Source: Orychophragmus violaceus (Eukaryota; Streptophyta; Magnoliopsida; Brassicales; Brassicaceae). Taken from it: DNA of 64,000 bases. The translations under genes and the position numbers were made by a program. The stretch covers positions 63,199,330 through 63,263,329 of the forward strand of contig CM058232.1 of the NCBI GenBank assembly GCA_030180135.1, written 5' to 3'. The notes below the pieces were generated by a model. It did no database searches. It was not told where the DNA came from and saw nothing but the letters and a program-made list of their open reading frames with translations. Below, one piece after another: positions 1 through 10,326 of the stretch. Numbering within the stretch: position 1 is the first letter of the stretch; each line of letters opens with the position of its first letter.

Positions 1-2
1 GG

Positions 3-762
3 GAGTTTTACTTAGTAACTGGATTAAAATGTGACCCCTATGAGAAAAGCCCCTCGCAAGCGGCAGAAACCGTAGTAGATGACCATGAGGGTGAGGTTGT
101 GAACCTTTCTGACGAACAAACCGTCGATGCACCGCAAGGTCTGTGGGACCAAAATTCTTTAGTAGAGAGTGAATTTGAAACATCTGTTTCATTATGTGAT
201 ATATAAGCTGTGTTAAAATGTTGTAATATCATTTAAAAAATTGTTTTTGTGCCTTGAAACATTTGGTCCTAGTCCTTGGGACACATTGATTGGGAAGGGC
301 GAAGACGGGAGTATCGATAAGCTCATCCTCCGTCTGAAATCGGAGGAAGAATTGGAGGAAGATATGAGGTTGCAGCTAGCTCTTGTCATACTTGCTGACG
401 ACGTCGTTGCGGTAGAGAATCAATACGGGAAAGTTTCCCGGAAAATTGTTGAACTTGTCAAAGATGTTGACAAGTTTTTAGCATATCCATGGGGACGGAA
501 GGCGTTTGAGCTAACAATGCTCAACTTCACGGATATTGTAAAAAAGAAGGGAATGAAGGATAGGGTGACAATGCCATCGATAAGCATGCGAGGATTCCCG
601 ATAGCAATTCAGCTCATTGCCTTTGAAACAATCCATGAGCTACAAGCAAAGCTCCCAAGAGCATCTGCTGAGATAGACTTCACTCCTCGTTCTTGCAGTG
701 GGTTATATAAAAAGAAGACTATCGACTACAAAGATCTCATGAATGTCGAGAGCCTTCCCGAG
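3..762 (+). pseudogene. DUF1985 domain of a Ulp1-like (Mutator-associated) gene, decayed
   Basis: This is the DUF1985 domain usually found N-terminal to a C48 (Ulp1/SUMO) peptidase in plant proteins spread by Mutator-like elements. Its own function is unknown. The frame from base 3 begins EFYLVTGLKCDPYEK, the domain's conserved F.L.TGL.C motif, and stops at 204-206. A second block, open from 241, carries the C-terminal half with RLQLALVILADDV, VDKFLAYPWGRKAFE and GFPIAIQLIAFE. This block probably ends at about 762 at a GAG|GTATGA donor site. The gene starts left of the window. The stop at 204 and the frame change between blocks may be a short intron or decay. The domain assignment is confident, the exon structure is not. 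Confidence 0.75.
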
Positions 763-1060
763 GTATGAATGAAAGTAAAATTTATAGAAATGAACTTCTA
801 AACATAAGGAATTATTGTGGGTAAACATATTAGAAGATACATACCCTATTGTAGTTTTCTGTGTGAACGTTCACAGAGAAAATATGTGGATATGAACGTA
901 TATAATACACATAAAATACATATGTGAACGTATATACATTATCTAGTAATATAGCAGGTTACATAAATATACATTTGTGAACGTATACACATAATCAAGT
1001 TATATAGCAGTTTCGGTATTATAGACGATGTTAATTGACAAAGTTATGCTACTTTTGCAG
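763..1060 (+). other. Probable intron with repeated TGAACGTATA motifs
   Basis: This AT-rich stretch runs between a plausible donor (GTATGA at 763) and acceptor (TTTTGCAG ending at 1060). It holds four copies of a short motif, TGAACGT, at about 865, 893, 926 and 978, mostly extended to GTGAACGTATAYA. The first copy lies in the palindrome GTGAACGTTCAC. Two more relatives follow the next exon, near 1846 and 1863. The repeats are visible directly. Their role is not known to me. Confidence 0.5.
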
Positions 1061-2063
1061 CTTACTATTGATTCAATTCTTCATGTTTTTGATGAAGAAG
1101 TGGATTCAAGACGTGGGAAAGGAGTGATGACGAGGAGGAGGAGGATGAGAGCATAGCTTATTTGGAGGCGATCCTTACAGAGGGAAATGCGTCCCTACAG
1201 CTCAATCGTAGGTCTTGGCCTGGAGGAGAAAGATCGTGGCCTAGGCTGCTGACACCAGAGGAGATGGAAGTGTATGTGAAGAAAAAATAAGAGAAAGAAC
1301 GTAAGAAGAGTGAACCCAAGGGAAAGGGAAAGAAGAGAGCCCGGAGCTCTGATGTCGATGGTGACGCAGGTCCTTCTGCCAAGAGGAGCTTCTCTAGAAG
1401 GGATGAAGGGTGGTTGAAGGACCGTAACGCGGTGATTGATGAAGCCGTGGCAGAGTCTGTCACAAAGAGCAAATCTATGTGGGCGGAAGAGTGGCGTCTG
1501 GAGGTGGAGGCAATGGTAAAGGATACCTTTGAGACGCTTTTGAAAAAGCACAACTTAGTTACGGTGGAAAGTCGGGCGAGAGGGATCATAGAGACGACGT
1601 GATTCCAGACGCTGGCCTGGGTATCCCTCCTCGAAGTGGGAAACATAAGACAGAAAATTGGTTCATTTTGAAACAGAGGTGCCCACCGGGGTCGAGAGTC
1701 CAATTATGAAGCCTTCGGAAAGAGGTCATGGCATTGGCGGCGTTAGCCCTGAAGTCCCTACTAGGCGTTCCTCGAGAGTATTAAAGTCCCGAGGAAGTAC
1801 CACTAAACAGCAGAAGGAGAAGAAGCAGCAGGTAAATGTTTTGTGAACCCGTAAATCTCTTTATGAACGTACATTTGTAGTTATTTATTGATTTAAGTTT
1901 TGACGTTTAATTCTTATAGGAGACATCTCCATGTAACGTAGCCGAACAGGTTTCGTCGGATGAATTTGTTGATCAAAGTCCCAAAAACGTGCTGGAAATG
2001 CTGGTAAAGGTGGGGTGACTGTAACGGCTTCTAAGGTGGCCCGTCAGCAGAAGAAGCGTATGA
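1061..2063 (+). pseudogene. Middle part of the DUF1985/Ulp1-like gene (linker region), broken
   Basis: The coding-like sequence continues from the acceptor at 1060. It includes a basic stretch (GKGKKRARSSDVDGDAGPSA) and a charged helical stretch near 1414-1600 (DEAVAESVTKSKSMWAEEW), then SRVLKSRGSTTKQQKEKK near 1780-1830. These fit the low-complexity, basic linker that lies between DUF1985 and the peptidase in this family. An in-frame TAA at about 1288 and a TGA at about 1600 break it. Another intron-like gap runs from about 1846 to 1917. The reading stops at about 2063, where an LTR begins. The catalytic domain is missing here, and a candidate for it lies at 34357-34576. Confidence 0.55.
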
Positions 2064-2068
2064 CTTCT

Positions 2069-2455
2069 TGTCTTTTATTTTATGATTTCGACCAGGCCCT
2101 TTTTGGCCCACTTGTAACCTAGACTATTCACTATTTAAGCCATTCTTTTCGTGCAAATAAGATCAAGTAAGTTTATGATAAGAAAACCCTAGTATTGTCT
2201 AGTGGCCGATCTCTTGGTTCTTGCGTGGATTCCCCTTGAACAATTGATCCTATTGTCTTCTTACTTGTGTGCGTGAGTTACTAAAAATGTTCCTGTCTAT
2301 TTTCTGTTCGAATCATCCACCATCACCCATTGACCAAGGAAAGAGCGTCTTCGACCAGCTCCTTTGTCCCATCGTCTACCCGGTGTCGATCGAATCCCCA
2401 TCGCGTCGATCGATCCCTCTCAACCACTCGACCACCCACCTCCGATCTTACATCA
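2069..2455 (+). repeat. 5' LTR of the gag-only element
   Basis: It starts TGTCTTTT and ends TTACATCA, immediately before the primer binding site. A TATA-like CTATTTAAG lies near 2130. It carries a degraded form of the paired TCGATCGA motif near 2387-2420. It matches 5427-5812 closely over its whole length. Confidence 0.75.
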
Positions 2456-2457
2456 TC

Positions 2458-2469
2458 TGGTATCAGAGC
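2458..2469 (+). promoter_or_regulatory. Primer binding site, initiator tRNA-Met
   Basis: TGGTATCAGAGC lies two bases after the 5' LTR. It is the standard plant retrotransposon primer site, complementary to the 3' end of initiator tRNA-Met. In Arabidopsis this sequence class is also matched by the miR845 family. Confidence 0.85.
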
Positions 2470-3375
2470 TAAAAGCTCCTTACTCTAGGTTGTGTTCATC
2501 CAACCTTTATCTTCCTCATTTTCTTTTTGCACTTTTGTTTTTGTCTCTTGTTCTTGTTTGCTTTATAAATCGAAAAACCCCATAAAAATTGTCTTGTTTC
2601 ATTTTGTTCATCATTTTTGTTCCTGTCCTTCTCCTGTTCATCATATTTCTTCTGTTTCATTGCTTCTATAAACTGAAAAAAATATATAGTTGGAACAGAT
2701 TGCTAGGTTGTTAGATCGAACCGGCCGCTTATAGACCTTCTCGCTAGGATTGTTTGCGACTGATTGTTTGATTTGTGGTCTTGCGATTGGTAGTTGCTAG
2801 TTCCTGATTTTTTTTAATTCTATTTTCATTCTGATCCTGTTGCATTCATACTGAAAATAAATAATTGATAGCTTGCTCTTGCTTAGGCCCGACCGCATAT
2901 AGTCTTACCCTTAAGGTTGTGCGTGATTGTTGTTGCTCCTTGCTTCTAATTGCTGCTAGGTTGGATCGTTTGTTACCTCTTGCATTCACTTGTCTGATTC
3001 CTTGTTCTGCTTGCAATCATACCACACGTCATCTTGGTTGCATAGTTCATCTAGGTTGTTCAGAGAAAAAGTAAACCGGTCATATTTACATATTTCCATT
3101 TTTTATGATTTTCCTTTTTGTTGTATTTTGCCTTTTCTCTTATTGTTACTTGTTTCCTACCCTTCATTCATAGTATTGAACTTAACATCTTGCATTCTCT
3201 GTTTCATTCATAAGTATTAAAAAAAACGGTTAGCTTTTAGTTACATTTTTCCAATTCTGCATTTTTCCATTTGTTGCGAATTGCCGATTTGCCTTTTTTT
3301 GTTCTTCTTGTTTGTTTCTAGTTCTTGTGGCACTTGATTTCGTTTTTAGTGTTGTTCTTAAAGGAATTAGCTACC
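2470..3375 (+). other. Long T-rich leader with degenerate repeats
   Basis: This is non-coding leader between primer site and gag. It is T-rich with short open frames only. A degenerate unit containing CTGAAAA...AATA followed by a GACCGC/CCGGCCGC..ATAG segment recurs near 2670-2736 and 2850-2901, with a weaker copy near 3190-3245. This suggests old tandem duplication at about 180-bp spacing. I see no gene here. Confidence 0.45.
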
Positions 3376-4914
3376 ATGGAGAGAGGAGAAGAAGACGTGG
3401 CTGAAGATAAAGTTAGTTTTGGTGGTGGACCAATTCAAGTGCAATACAACTACTCTAAACCGAAGGATCATTCCCATGATGAAGGAGAAGACCATGAGCC
3501 GCATAACCTCTATTTTTCAGGTCTTGAACAAGACCCAGAGGCATATTTAAGATGGGAGAGAGGCTTGGAAGATTGGTTTTTGTATCACAATGTCCCGAAG
3601 GAGAAGATATTATCTCATGCCATCAATGCACTTGTTGGAGAGGCTTCTATATGGTGGATACGAGAAGAAGCTCTCAACTACTGCCATAACCCGATCACTA
3701 CTTGGGGAGTTTTAAAGCAGCATATGTACAAGGAATTTGTACAAAAGCCCCACAACCGTAGCTACCTTCCCAAGAGGTTTATGATGAGATCATATTCATG
3801 AGTTTGGATGCCAACACCAAAGAAGGAGATTGTTTTGGGCCAACAATCCACCAAGATCCAATCTCATGAACAATGTATAGGCACGCCAAAGAAGGTAGCA
3901 GATCATGAAGTTAGCACCAGCCTTATTCAGATCCAAGAAGAACCACCGGATCACATAATTACTCAACACGTTGTGGCATTGGAGAAAACCAAACCGCCTC
4001 GACCAAAGGTTAAAGTATCCCGACCCAACTATTTTCCATCTGATTATAATGAATCTAAAACTGTTTTAATGCACTTGGGATTGCCCAAAAGTGTTGAGAA
4101 GGACGCAGGAATGATGATGAGTCTAATGGACCGCACGGACCAATGGACCGGAGGCGAGACCGAGAAACAAGTGGAACCGGCCAACCCAGAATGTAATCCG
4201 ACTGAGGCCAATGGAGATCACGGTGCAGAGAGTTTCCCATTGAACCCAGGCCATAACAGAGGCGTGATCCTGAGCCACCTACTCAAAGGAGCACTGCCTG
4301 AAAGCCTTTACACGCCCAAACCAACGATCCATCAAGGTAAGGTCATGGACTCACAAAACCGCATGAAAGCTAACTTGCTTTCTCTTCGTGCAGGTTATGA
4401 AGATTCGAGGTCGAATCCTTTTCAAGAGAGACGGTATGATGAGGACATCGGATCATCCAAACCTGGCCCGGACGAGCGGTACGTACCGATCTCGACCATG
4501 AGGCTGGTCGAGCTGTTCCCGACCACGCGGAACGTACCTGAGGAGGTTAAGAAGGCCAATGCATGCTCTACAAGGCCAAATGACGTGGGATTTAGGATTC
4601 ATCAGCCAACAACATATTTCAGGAGTAATGATCGTTCCAGAACCCAATTGGGACGATCCCATTTGGAGATAGTCGACAACCGTCCACCCGGAGCCCTAGC
4701 CGAGTCCTGGAAGATGAACATAGAACAATTGGTTCATACCAATCATACCAGAATCGATATCCACCAGAAATTATGCTATTTGGAAGAGTTTGGTCAGAAG
4801 GAATCAGCCTTGGGTCGAACTAATCTTGGAGTATCTCTAGAAGCTGTCCATTTAGCCCTGTCCGCGGATATAGGTGCGTTAAAGAGAAGATTGCGATCGG
4901 AACATGAATATTAA
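3376..4914 (+). pseudogene. Gag-like ORF with one in-frame stop
   Basis: The ATG at 3376 sits in a strong plant context (ACCATGG). The first 142 codons contain a Ty3-type capsid signature (DPEAYLRWERGLEDWFLYHN, then EKILSHAINALVGEASIWW), as in the retrotransposon gag family. A single TGA at 3799-3801 interrupts the frame. The same frame then stays open to 4914, so the unbroken length would be about 512 codons. The second half is hydrophilic, has no zinc knuckle I can see, and matches no domain I recognise. It replaces pol in this element. The stop could be a nonsense mutation or, less likely, a read-through site. Confidence 0.65.
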
Positions 4915-5426
4915 AGATGCAAATCAACCTGTTCTGGAAACCTGACTCACCAAGGAGTCTTCACGAAGTAGAATCACATCCAGACCATTTTCTATGAAGA
5001 AGTTATGCCCGTTTCAAGACAGGTGATTTTCAGGGAATCCGCTAAAAACCTACTTGCACATTTTGGAGTGCTCAGAACGAACCAGGATCAATCAAGGAGG
5101 AAAGGAACTTTTTCTGGATTCTTGATTCATCAGTTAATGAATTAGAGTTGGAATCACACCAATACCATCTCGGACGAAGAAGATATGCAAGATCAAACCC
5201 GAAGGTTGCTGGACCTAGATTATTTGGAAGCTCACGGATTTAGTGAACTCCCGAACTATGTTTGGCGACCAGGACCACGTGAAACATCTCCTTGGGCTGA
5301 GGTTTATACTTTTTTTACCTTAAGTGTGGTTTTATCCCAATTGGGTTTTCCCACTAAGGTTTTTAATGAGGTAAACCAAGGCCCAATACAAGAGAAGGAG
5401 AATCTGGCCCGTTCAACCTTCCTTCT
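4915..5426 (+). other. 3' non-coding region and polypurine tract
   Basis: This holds no convincing gene. The open frame at 5185-5475 runs into the LTR and looks fortuitous. Near 5325-5375 is the sequence GGTTTTATCCCAATTGGG followed by AAGGTTTTTAATGAGGT, a pattern common just upstream of plant retrotransposon 3' LTRs. The purine run AAGAGAAGGAGAA (about 5390-5403) is the likely polypurine tract, although it lies about 24 bases from the LTR start chosen here. Confidence 0.5.
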
Positions 5427-5812
5427 TGTTTTTTCTTTTATGATTTCTACCAGGCCCTTTTTGGCCCACTTGTAACCTAGACTATTGGCTATTTAAGCCA
5501 TTATTTTCGTGCTAATAAGATCAAGTAAGTTTATGATAAGAAAACCCTAGTATTGTCTAGTGGCCGATCTCTTGGTTCTTGCGTGGATTCCCCTTGAACA
5601 ATTGATCCTATTGTCTTCTTACTTGTGTGCGTGAGTTACTAAAAGTGTTCCTGTCTATTTTCTTTTCGAATCATCCACCATCACCCATTGACAAAGGAGA
5701 GAGCGTCTTCGACCAGCTCCTTTGTCCCATCGTCCACCTGGGGTCGATGAATCCCCATCGCGTCGATCGATCCCTCTCGACCACTCGACCACCCGCCTCC
5801 GATCTTACATCA
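5427..5812 (+). repeat. 3' LTR of the gag-only element
   Basis: This is a direct repeat of 2069-2455, ending TTACATCA at 5812. Differences include the TATA-flanking bases and the TCGATCGA motif near 5748, where one core has been damaged by substitution and a one-base loss. Confidence 0.75.
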
Positions 5813-7780
5813 CAAGCCGTCTAACCTGAATGACACTTAAAACTGTCTATGCGTATGATCCTGTAGATTCAGTGTCGATCGACACTAATTTAGTGTCGGT
5901 CGACACTAATCGTGTTCAGGTACGGATTTTTAACTCAATTTTCCTGTCGTTCCATGTTGATTTTTACCGAACCCATGCTGCAATTGCACTGAGGCCAGTG
6001 CAGTATAAGTGTGGGGGGAGGTGGTTACTGACGACGTATTTTGTTTTCTTAGAGTCAGCCCTTTGTTTTCAAACTTGTTTTATTGAGTCAAAACCAGTTG
6101 GAAACAAATTTTTCGAGGAAATTTTAGTAGGAACATGATCATAAGTGACCATTGGACAGACTTGCAGTAGCTATATGACTATCAGAAAACCACACACGGA
6201 TCAACCTACCAAGGACACCCATGTCTTCTCAGGTATTCAGAGGATCCACTACTAGTTCACCTCTAATCTTGACTTATTTTTCTCACATAGGGGCTTGTTA
6301 TCTCTGGATCGGATTCCTCTGTCATGACTGAAACAACTTGTAAATCTGTCTGAGTATGGTTCCCTTCTCCTCTCCCTTGAAAGTAAAAAAAAAGAAAAAC
6401 TGCGGATAAGCTAGTAGCTTCGAAGTGGTCACGGGAGTGGTAGAGACCCCTATTACCTCATGTGCATCCATAGAATTTGTCCAAAGTAACACCCCAAATA
6501 AAAAGGGAAGAGCATTGATAAAAAATTTATGATACCCAGTGGAGAAAAATCAGTTGCTAAAGGGAGATAAGGGAGAAGAAAGGAACCAGAAGCTCACAGT
6601 TGGGTGGTCAGTTATTGAATGGGTAAGAGTCCATGTGTCCTCTGATCGATACTCCCTTGGTGAGACCACACTTAATTATATACAGAGGTTAGTGTGGTGA
6701 ATTTGAATGTCTTGACTTTATTGTGGAGTTTACTTGGGACAGTTGCTAAGTGTGGGGGAAGTACATTGTGGTCTTGATCTCTGCAGGAATGTTTTCATGT
6801 GGGTTACTAAGGTATGTGAATGCGATGTTCCTAAGACGAAATGAGTTTCTATGTTTTCAAACCTCTTTTTCATACTTTGGTTTTCTGTTTGCTTGAGGGA
6901 AGCAAAAGCTAAGTGTGGGGGAGTTGATATATCATGGTTTTTATAGGTTTTCAACCATTATATGAGTGTATATATTGAGTCTTTAACCCTGGATTTCGAG
7001 TCTATCGAGTCTTTTACAGGTTAGCATACGTTTGGAGCAAAGCTAGGAGTTTTGAGACATTTCTGGAGCTTTCTGCAAAAAGCCAAAGTTGGAGTCTGAT
7101 TCAAGGTTAAGTGGCGTTCGACACTGCATTAGTATCGGTCGACACTGACCCTGAACGAGAAATTGTGCGCGAAGTAAAGGCATCTTTTGAAGAACTGCAA
7201 GAAGACCCATAAGTTTCCTTATTTCTAATTTAGCCCCAAAACGTGTTTAGTCTTTTTAATTAGGTTTTTGAGAGTGGTCTCTCCTATCTTTTGTTATTGC
7301 TTTGTTCTTGCTTTGTTCTTGCTTTTGGCTTTGGAGATTAAGAGATTGCTTGGGGCTGATTCTACTACTCTGTAACCTTTGAGAGAAGGATTTCGAACCC
7401 CATTTATTCTATCTATTCAGTCTTTGGTTTTCTATTCAATATGTGTTGTCTTATTGATATCATGTCTGAATAGTAACTTTTGTTAGATTTAGGGAATCAC
7501 ATAAGGTTTTCATGCTTTGTTAGATCACTGAATAATTAGGATTCTAAATCTATCTGTTCATCACCTAAGTTAAGATTAAAACTGAATTCTAGATTGATCA
7601 CCTAGGATTTAGATCTTAGATAAATAATTTGGCACGAGAGTGAATTATAATCCGACAGGACTTAGTGTGAGCAATTTGACTAGATACAAAGAGATTTGGT
7701 TTAGGAGAATTGTGAACTAAATAACTTGCTATTAATGCTTATCAAGAACTCTAAGATTGCAAAGAGATTTGAATCGTTAG
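5813..7780 (+). mobile_element. 3' end of an Athila-like element (3' UTR plus partial LTR)
   Basis: The sequence aligns by eye with the 3' UTR and LTR of element G (22190-24300) and with the reverse complement of element E (60305-61560). It holds no coding sequence. Shared landmarks are three AAGTGTGGGGGA blocks (6007, 6748 and 6911) and the block CGAAGTGGTC..GAGTGGTAG near 6421-6445. A paired-palindrome motif is at 5872-5906. The left side is lost at the junction with the upstream LTR. The right side is lost at 7780, where LARD sequence begins inside the Athila LTR. Confidence 0.7.
6925..7780 (+). repeat. Truncated LTR of the Athila-like remnant
   Basis: It begins TGATATATCATGG directly after the polypurine tract AAGTGTGGGGGAGT (6911-6924). 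It continues for about 856 bp with the LTR features of this family, including a damaged paired motif at 7113-7148. About 340 bp of the expected LTR is missing on the right. Confidence 0.7.
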
Positions 7781-7934
7781 GTCTCGACCAAAAGTCTTCG
7801 ATTGACCAATTAGCTAGCACCGTCAATTTGACATTGATTGCACAACTTTGAATTTTGGTCGATCTTCATCCGTTCCATCCCGGCCGGTCGTATTCCTCGT
7901 GCGGCCGTTCTACTCCTTTGGGAGGTTCATTACA
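7781..7934 (-). repeat. Remnant of the LARD 3' LTR
   Basis: It matches 34203-34356 almost base for base, starting GTCTCGACCAAAAG and ending CATTACA. The remaining 2.5 kb of the LTR are absent. It lies next to a polypurine tract, which fixes its orientation. Confidence 0.75.
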
Positions 7935-8107
7935 TTCTCCCCCTCTTAATAGAATCTGTCCCCGAATTCTTATATTTGAAGATGTTACTACGCTTCCGTT
8001 GCGCCGATACAACCATAACATCACTCCTTAAGCCTCATTCCTTGGCCATCCCTGAATTTGGTTCGGTATCCTCTTAGTTTCGAGGCTGCAGCTCCAACTA
8101 TCACATT
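7935..8107 (-). other. LARD internal sequence with polypurine tract
   Basis: TTCTCCCCCTCTTAAT (7935-7950) is the reverse complement of a purine-rich tract abutting the LTR, so it is the likely plus-strand primer. The rest is non-coding LARD interior, interrupted at 8108 by copia A. Confidence 0.6.
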
Positions 8108-8112
8108 ACTAC

Positions 8113-8763
8113 TGTTGGGAATGTCCTGAAATCTACCGTACTATCTCTAGAAAGTATGATAAGTGTCGAGATCAGACATAAGTCATAAATACTGGGTGAT
8201 CATGATGACTTGCTAGAGCCCGCTCATGATCTATAAGTTTAGGACTTATTACCAGTATTGTATGATCCCTAAGGGTCACACACCATAGCTAACGGGAAAG
8301 TTAAATGGAATTAATACGGTAAGATGCAAGGCATTTACTGTATTTGTACAGAGAATTGGGCCAGACAAAAGACAGTCTTTTGTCTGATTTGGGCCTTGGG
8401 CCCAAAAGCCTAATGAGCCATTAGTTTAATTACTTGGGCCCATATAAAGGAAGGAGGAGGCGCAGGAAGCCCTAAGGCTTCAGTTGTCTGCGATTTTGGA
8501 GCCTCAGCCGTCCTCCTCTCTCTCTGTGATTTCCAGCTTGGTCTAGCAGCCTGATCCAATAGCTTGTAAGCGTGTGGATACCTGAGGAGGAGCCGGTAAT
8601 CATCAGCTCTTGCAGATCTCGATATTCCATTGATTAATCCGCTGCAATCATAAGGTAATGATCCTGATCTGTTTATGATTCAACTGCAATCACCTAGATC
8701 CTAGATGATTATGTGCTAGGTTGTAACCTGTGAATTACACCAATGAACACACATAATCCTTCA
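8113..8763 (+). repeat. 5' LTR of copia A
   Basis: It starts TGTTGGGAATGTCC and ends ATAATCCTTCA. A good TATA box, TATAAAGG, lies at 8453-8460, so transcription probably starts around 8485. A palindromic GGGCCTTGGGCCC lies near 8390-8403. Confidence 0.9.
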
Positions 8764-8764
8764 G

Positions 8765-8776
8765 TGGTATCAGAGC
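8765..8776 (+). promoter_or_regulatory. Primer binding site of copia A, tRNA-Met
   Basis: TGGTATCAGAGC lies one base after the LTR, in the usual position. Confidence 0.9.
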
Positions 8777-10326
8777 CAGGTCGTTAGGTTTTTGCTGTTT
8801 GGATCATATTTAGGTTGTTTTAATGTTAAGAATCGAATTTGGCTTAAGAAATTTGATTAGAACTTGTAAAACCCTAAATTGAAATCGCTTTGATTGGTTT
8901 TGGTAATGGTCAATATCGTCGTTTTGTTGTTAAGCGAATTTCTTGGTATCGATGTGATGTTGATTTTGTTTTAAGCTGAAATCGTTTATGCAAAATCGAT
9001 TGGAATAAGTCAAAATCGTTTCGTCCTTTTGTGCAAGTCATGAAACGATTTGCTTAACGATTATTGAATTGTTGAAGCCTGAATCGTGATGTTCGCTTGT
9101 TGACTTTGTTCAATTAATAATGAATCGATTTGTTCATGAGTTGAATTGGAAAAGTCAAATCGTTGTTTTGTCTTTTAGTGAAAGTCGTGAACAATAATTG
9201 AATTGAGTATCATACCAATCGCGTGTTGACTTTGCTTGTTAAGAAACGAGTTATGTTTGTTAAGAATCAAAATCGTTTTTGTCCTTATGTGTATGTTATG
9301 AATCGATTTGAAAGGTTTGATAATATTCACACATTTGTTATGATACGATTTATAAAAGATTGCTTTGTATGTATCATTAATTATTTAATTAATGTATGGT
9401 TTAAGCCGTTAACCCAAATCGCGGTTTGCTGGAAATTATTTAATACAATTGGTATTATTTAATTTCTGGTTAAACCGGATTTAAATTCAAAATTGAATTT
9501 TAACCTAAACCGAAGGCTGGTCTAAGTTTGATTTGGTTGGACCAAATAATTTAGAGCTGGTCTGGTTTAGTTAATAACCAGTTGGATTTAGTAGTTAATT
9601 TGGTCTTGGACCAGAATTAATGAACCGACTCGGTTATGTCAAATTATTGGGCCAATTGGAATTCTGTGGTCTTGGGCCAAGAATTGGGCCTATAATTTGT
9701 GACCCATCCGAAAACTTTAATAAAAATATTAAATTAGAAATTTCTATTTTTAGCATGTTTCTAAATTTAGAAAGTTTCTAAAATAGGTAAGTTTCCAAAA
9801 ATAGTAATCTTCTATTTTTGGAAAGAAAAACCTAAAATCCTCAAAACCAATATCAAGCTTGGATGTCTTGCCCAATCTTGTCAGCTACTTAACGCTTATT
9901 CAATTACAGATATGACTTACAGTGTGAGGTGTCTGTTTTTGCGTAAGTAAAGTAGTATATAGTCACTAATTTCATTGGGAGTCCCAGACTTTAGTGATTA
10001 TTTGGCTGTAAGAGATTGGTTTCCTTGACTGAGCCATCGGGAGTCCCGGGCCTTGAGACATCTGGTATATTGGGCCTTGGGCCCAATCCACAACCGAGAG
10101 TTATTGGATATAACTAGCTGTGTGTATGCTTACCAAGTAAAGCTACTTCTGGGTGACGGCCAGTGGCCCACTTTGGATTTAGCTGAACATGGGTCTCAGA
10201 ATCATTGCATTCTTATGAGGTTAAACAAAGAAATTTTGAATGCAATGCGAGTTTTCTTATAAGTTATTAAGATTACTCTTTTATGAACTAAATAACTAAA
10301 ACTCTATTTATCTCTAAATTTCAGTT
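8777..10326 (+). other. Copia A leader with AATCG-rich module
   Basis: This is a non-coding leader. From about 8824 to 9350 it contains some sixteen copies of an AATCG core, often extended to AATCGATTTG, AAATCGTTTTG or AAACGATTTG. It continues with a CTGGTTTAG/AACCGG-rich stretch to about 9640, then a run of TTTCTAAATTTAGAAAG-like units near 9720-9830. The same order of blocks, though with a different module next to the primer site, appears in copia C. I see no gene here. Confidence 0.5.

Larger units (their letters stand above)
2069..5812 (+). mobile_element. Gag-only LTR retrotransposon (non-autonomous), 3.7 kb
   Basis: Two direct repeats of about 387 bp (2069-2455 and 5427-5812) flank an internal region with a tRNA-Met primer site, a long T-rich leader and one gag-like ORF. 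No protease, reverse transcriptase, RNase H or integrase is present, so the element must depend on another for movement. The LTRs differ at roughly 15 positions (about 4%), the oldest pair in the window. I could not find a convincing target-site duplication. The left flank is the Ulp1-like pseudogene and the right flank is an Athila-like remnant, so at least one flank has been rearranged. Confidence 0.75.

Noticed and set aside
1158..1703. 181-codon minus-strand frame
   Set aside because: It is antisense to the basic linker of the DUF1985/Ulp1-like gene and has no domain signature.
5185..5475. Possible second protein of the gag-only element
   Set aside because: It runs across the 3' LTR boundary and covers a non-coding pattern that is common before plant 3' LTRs.
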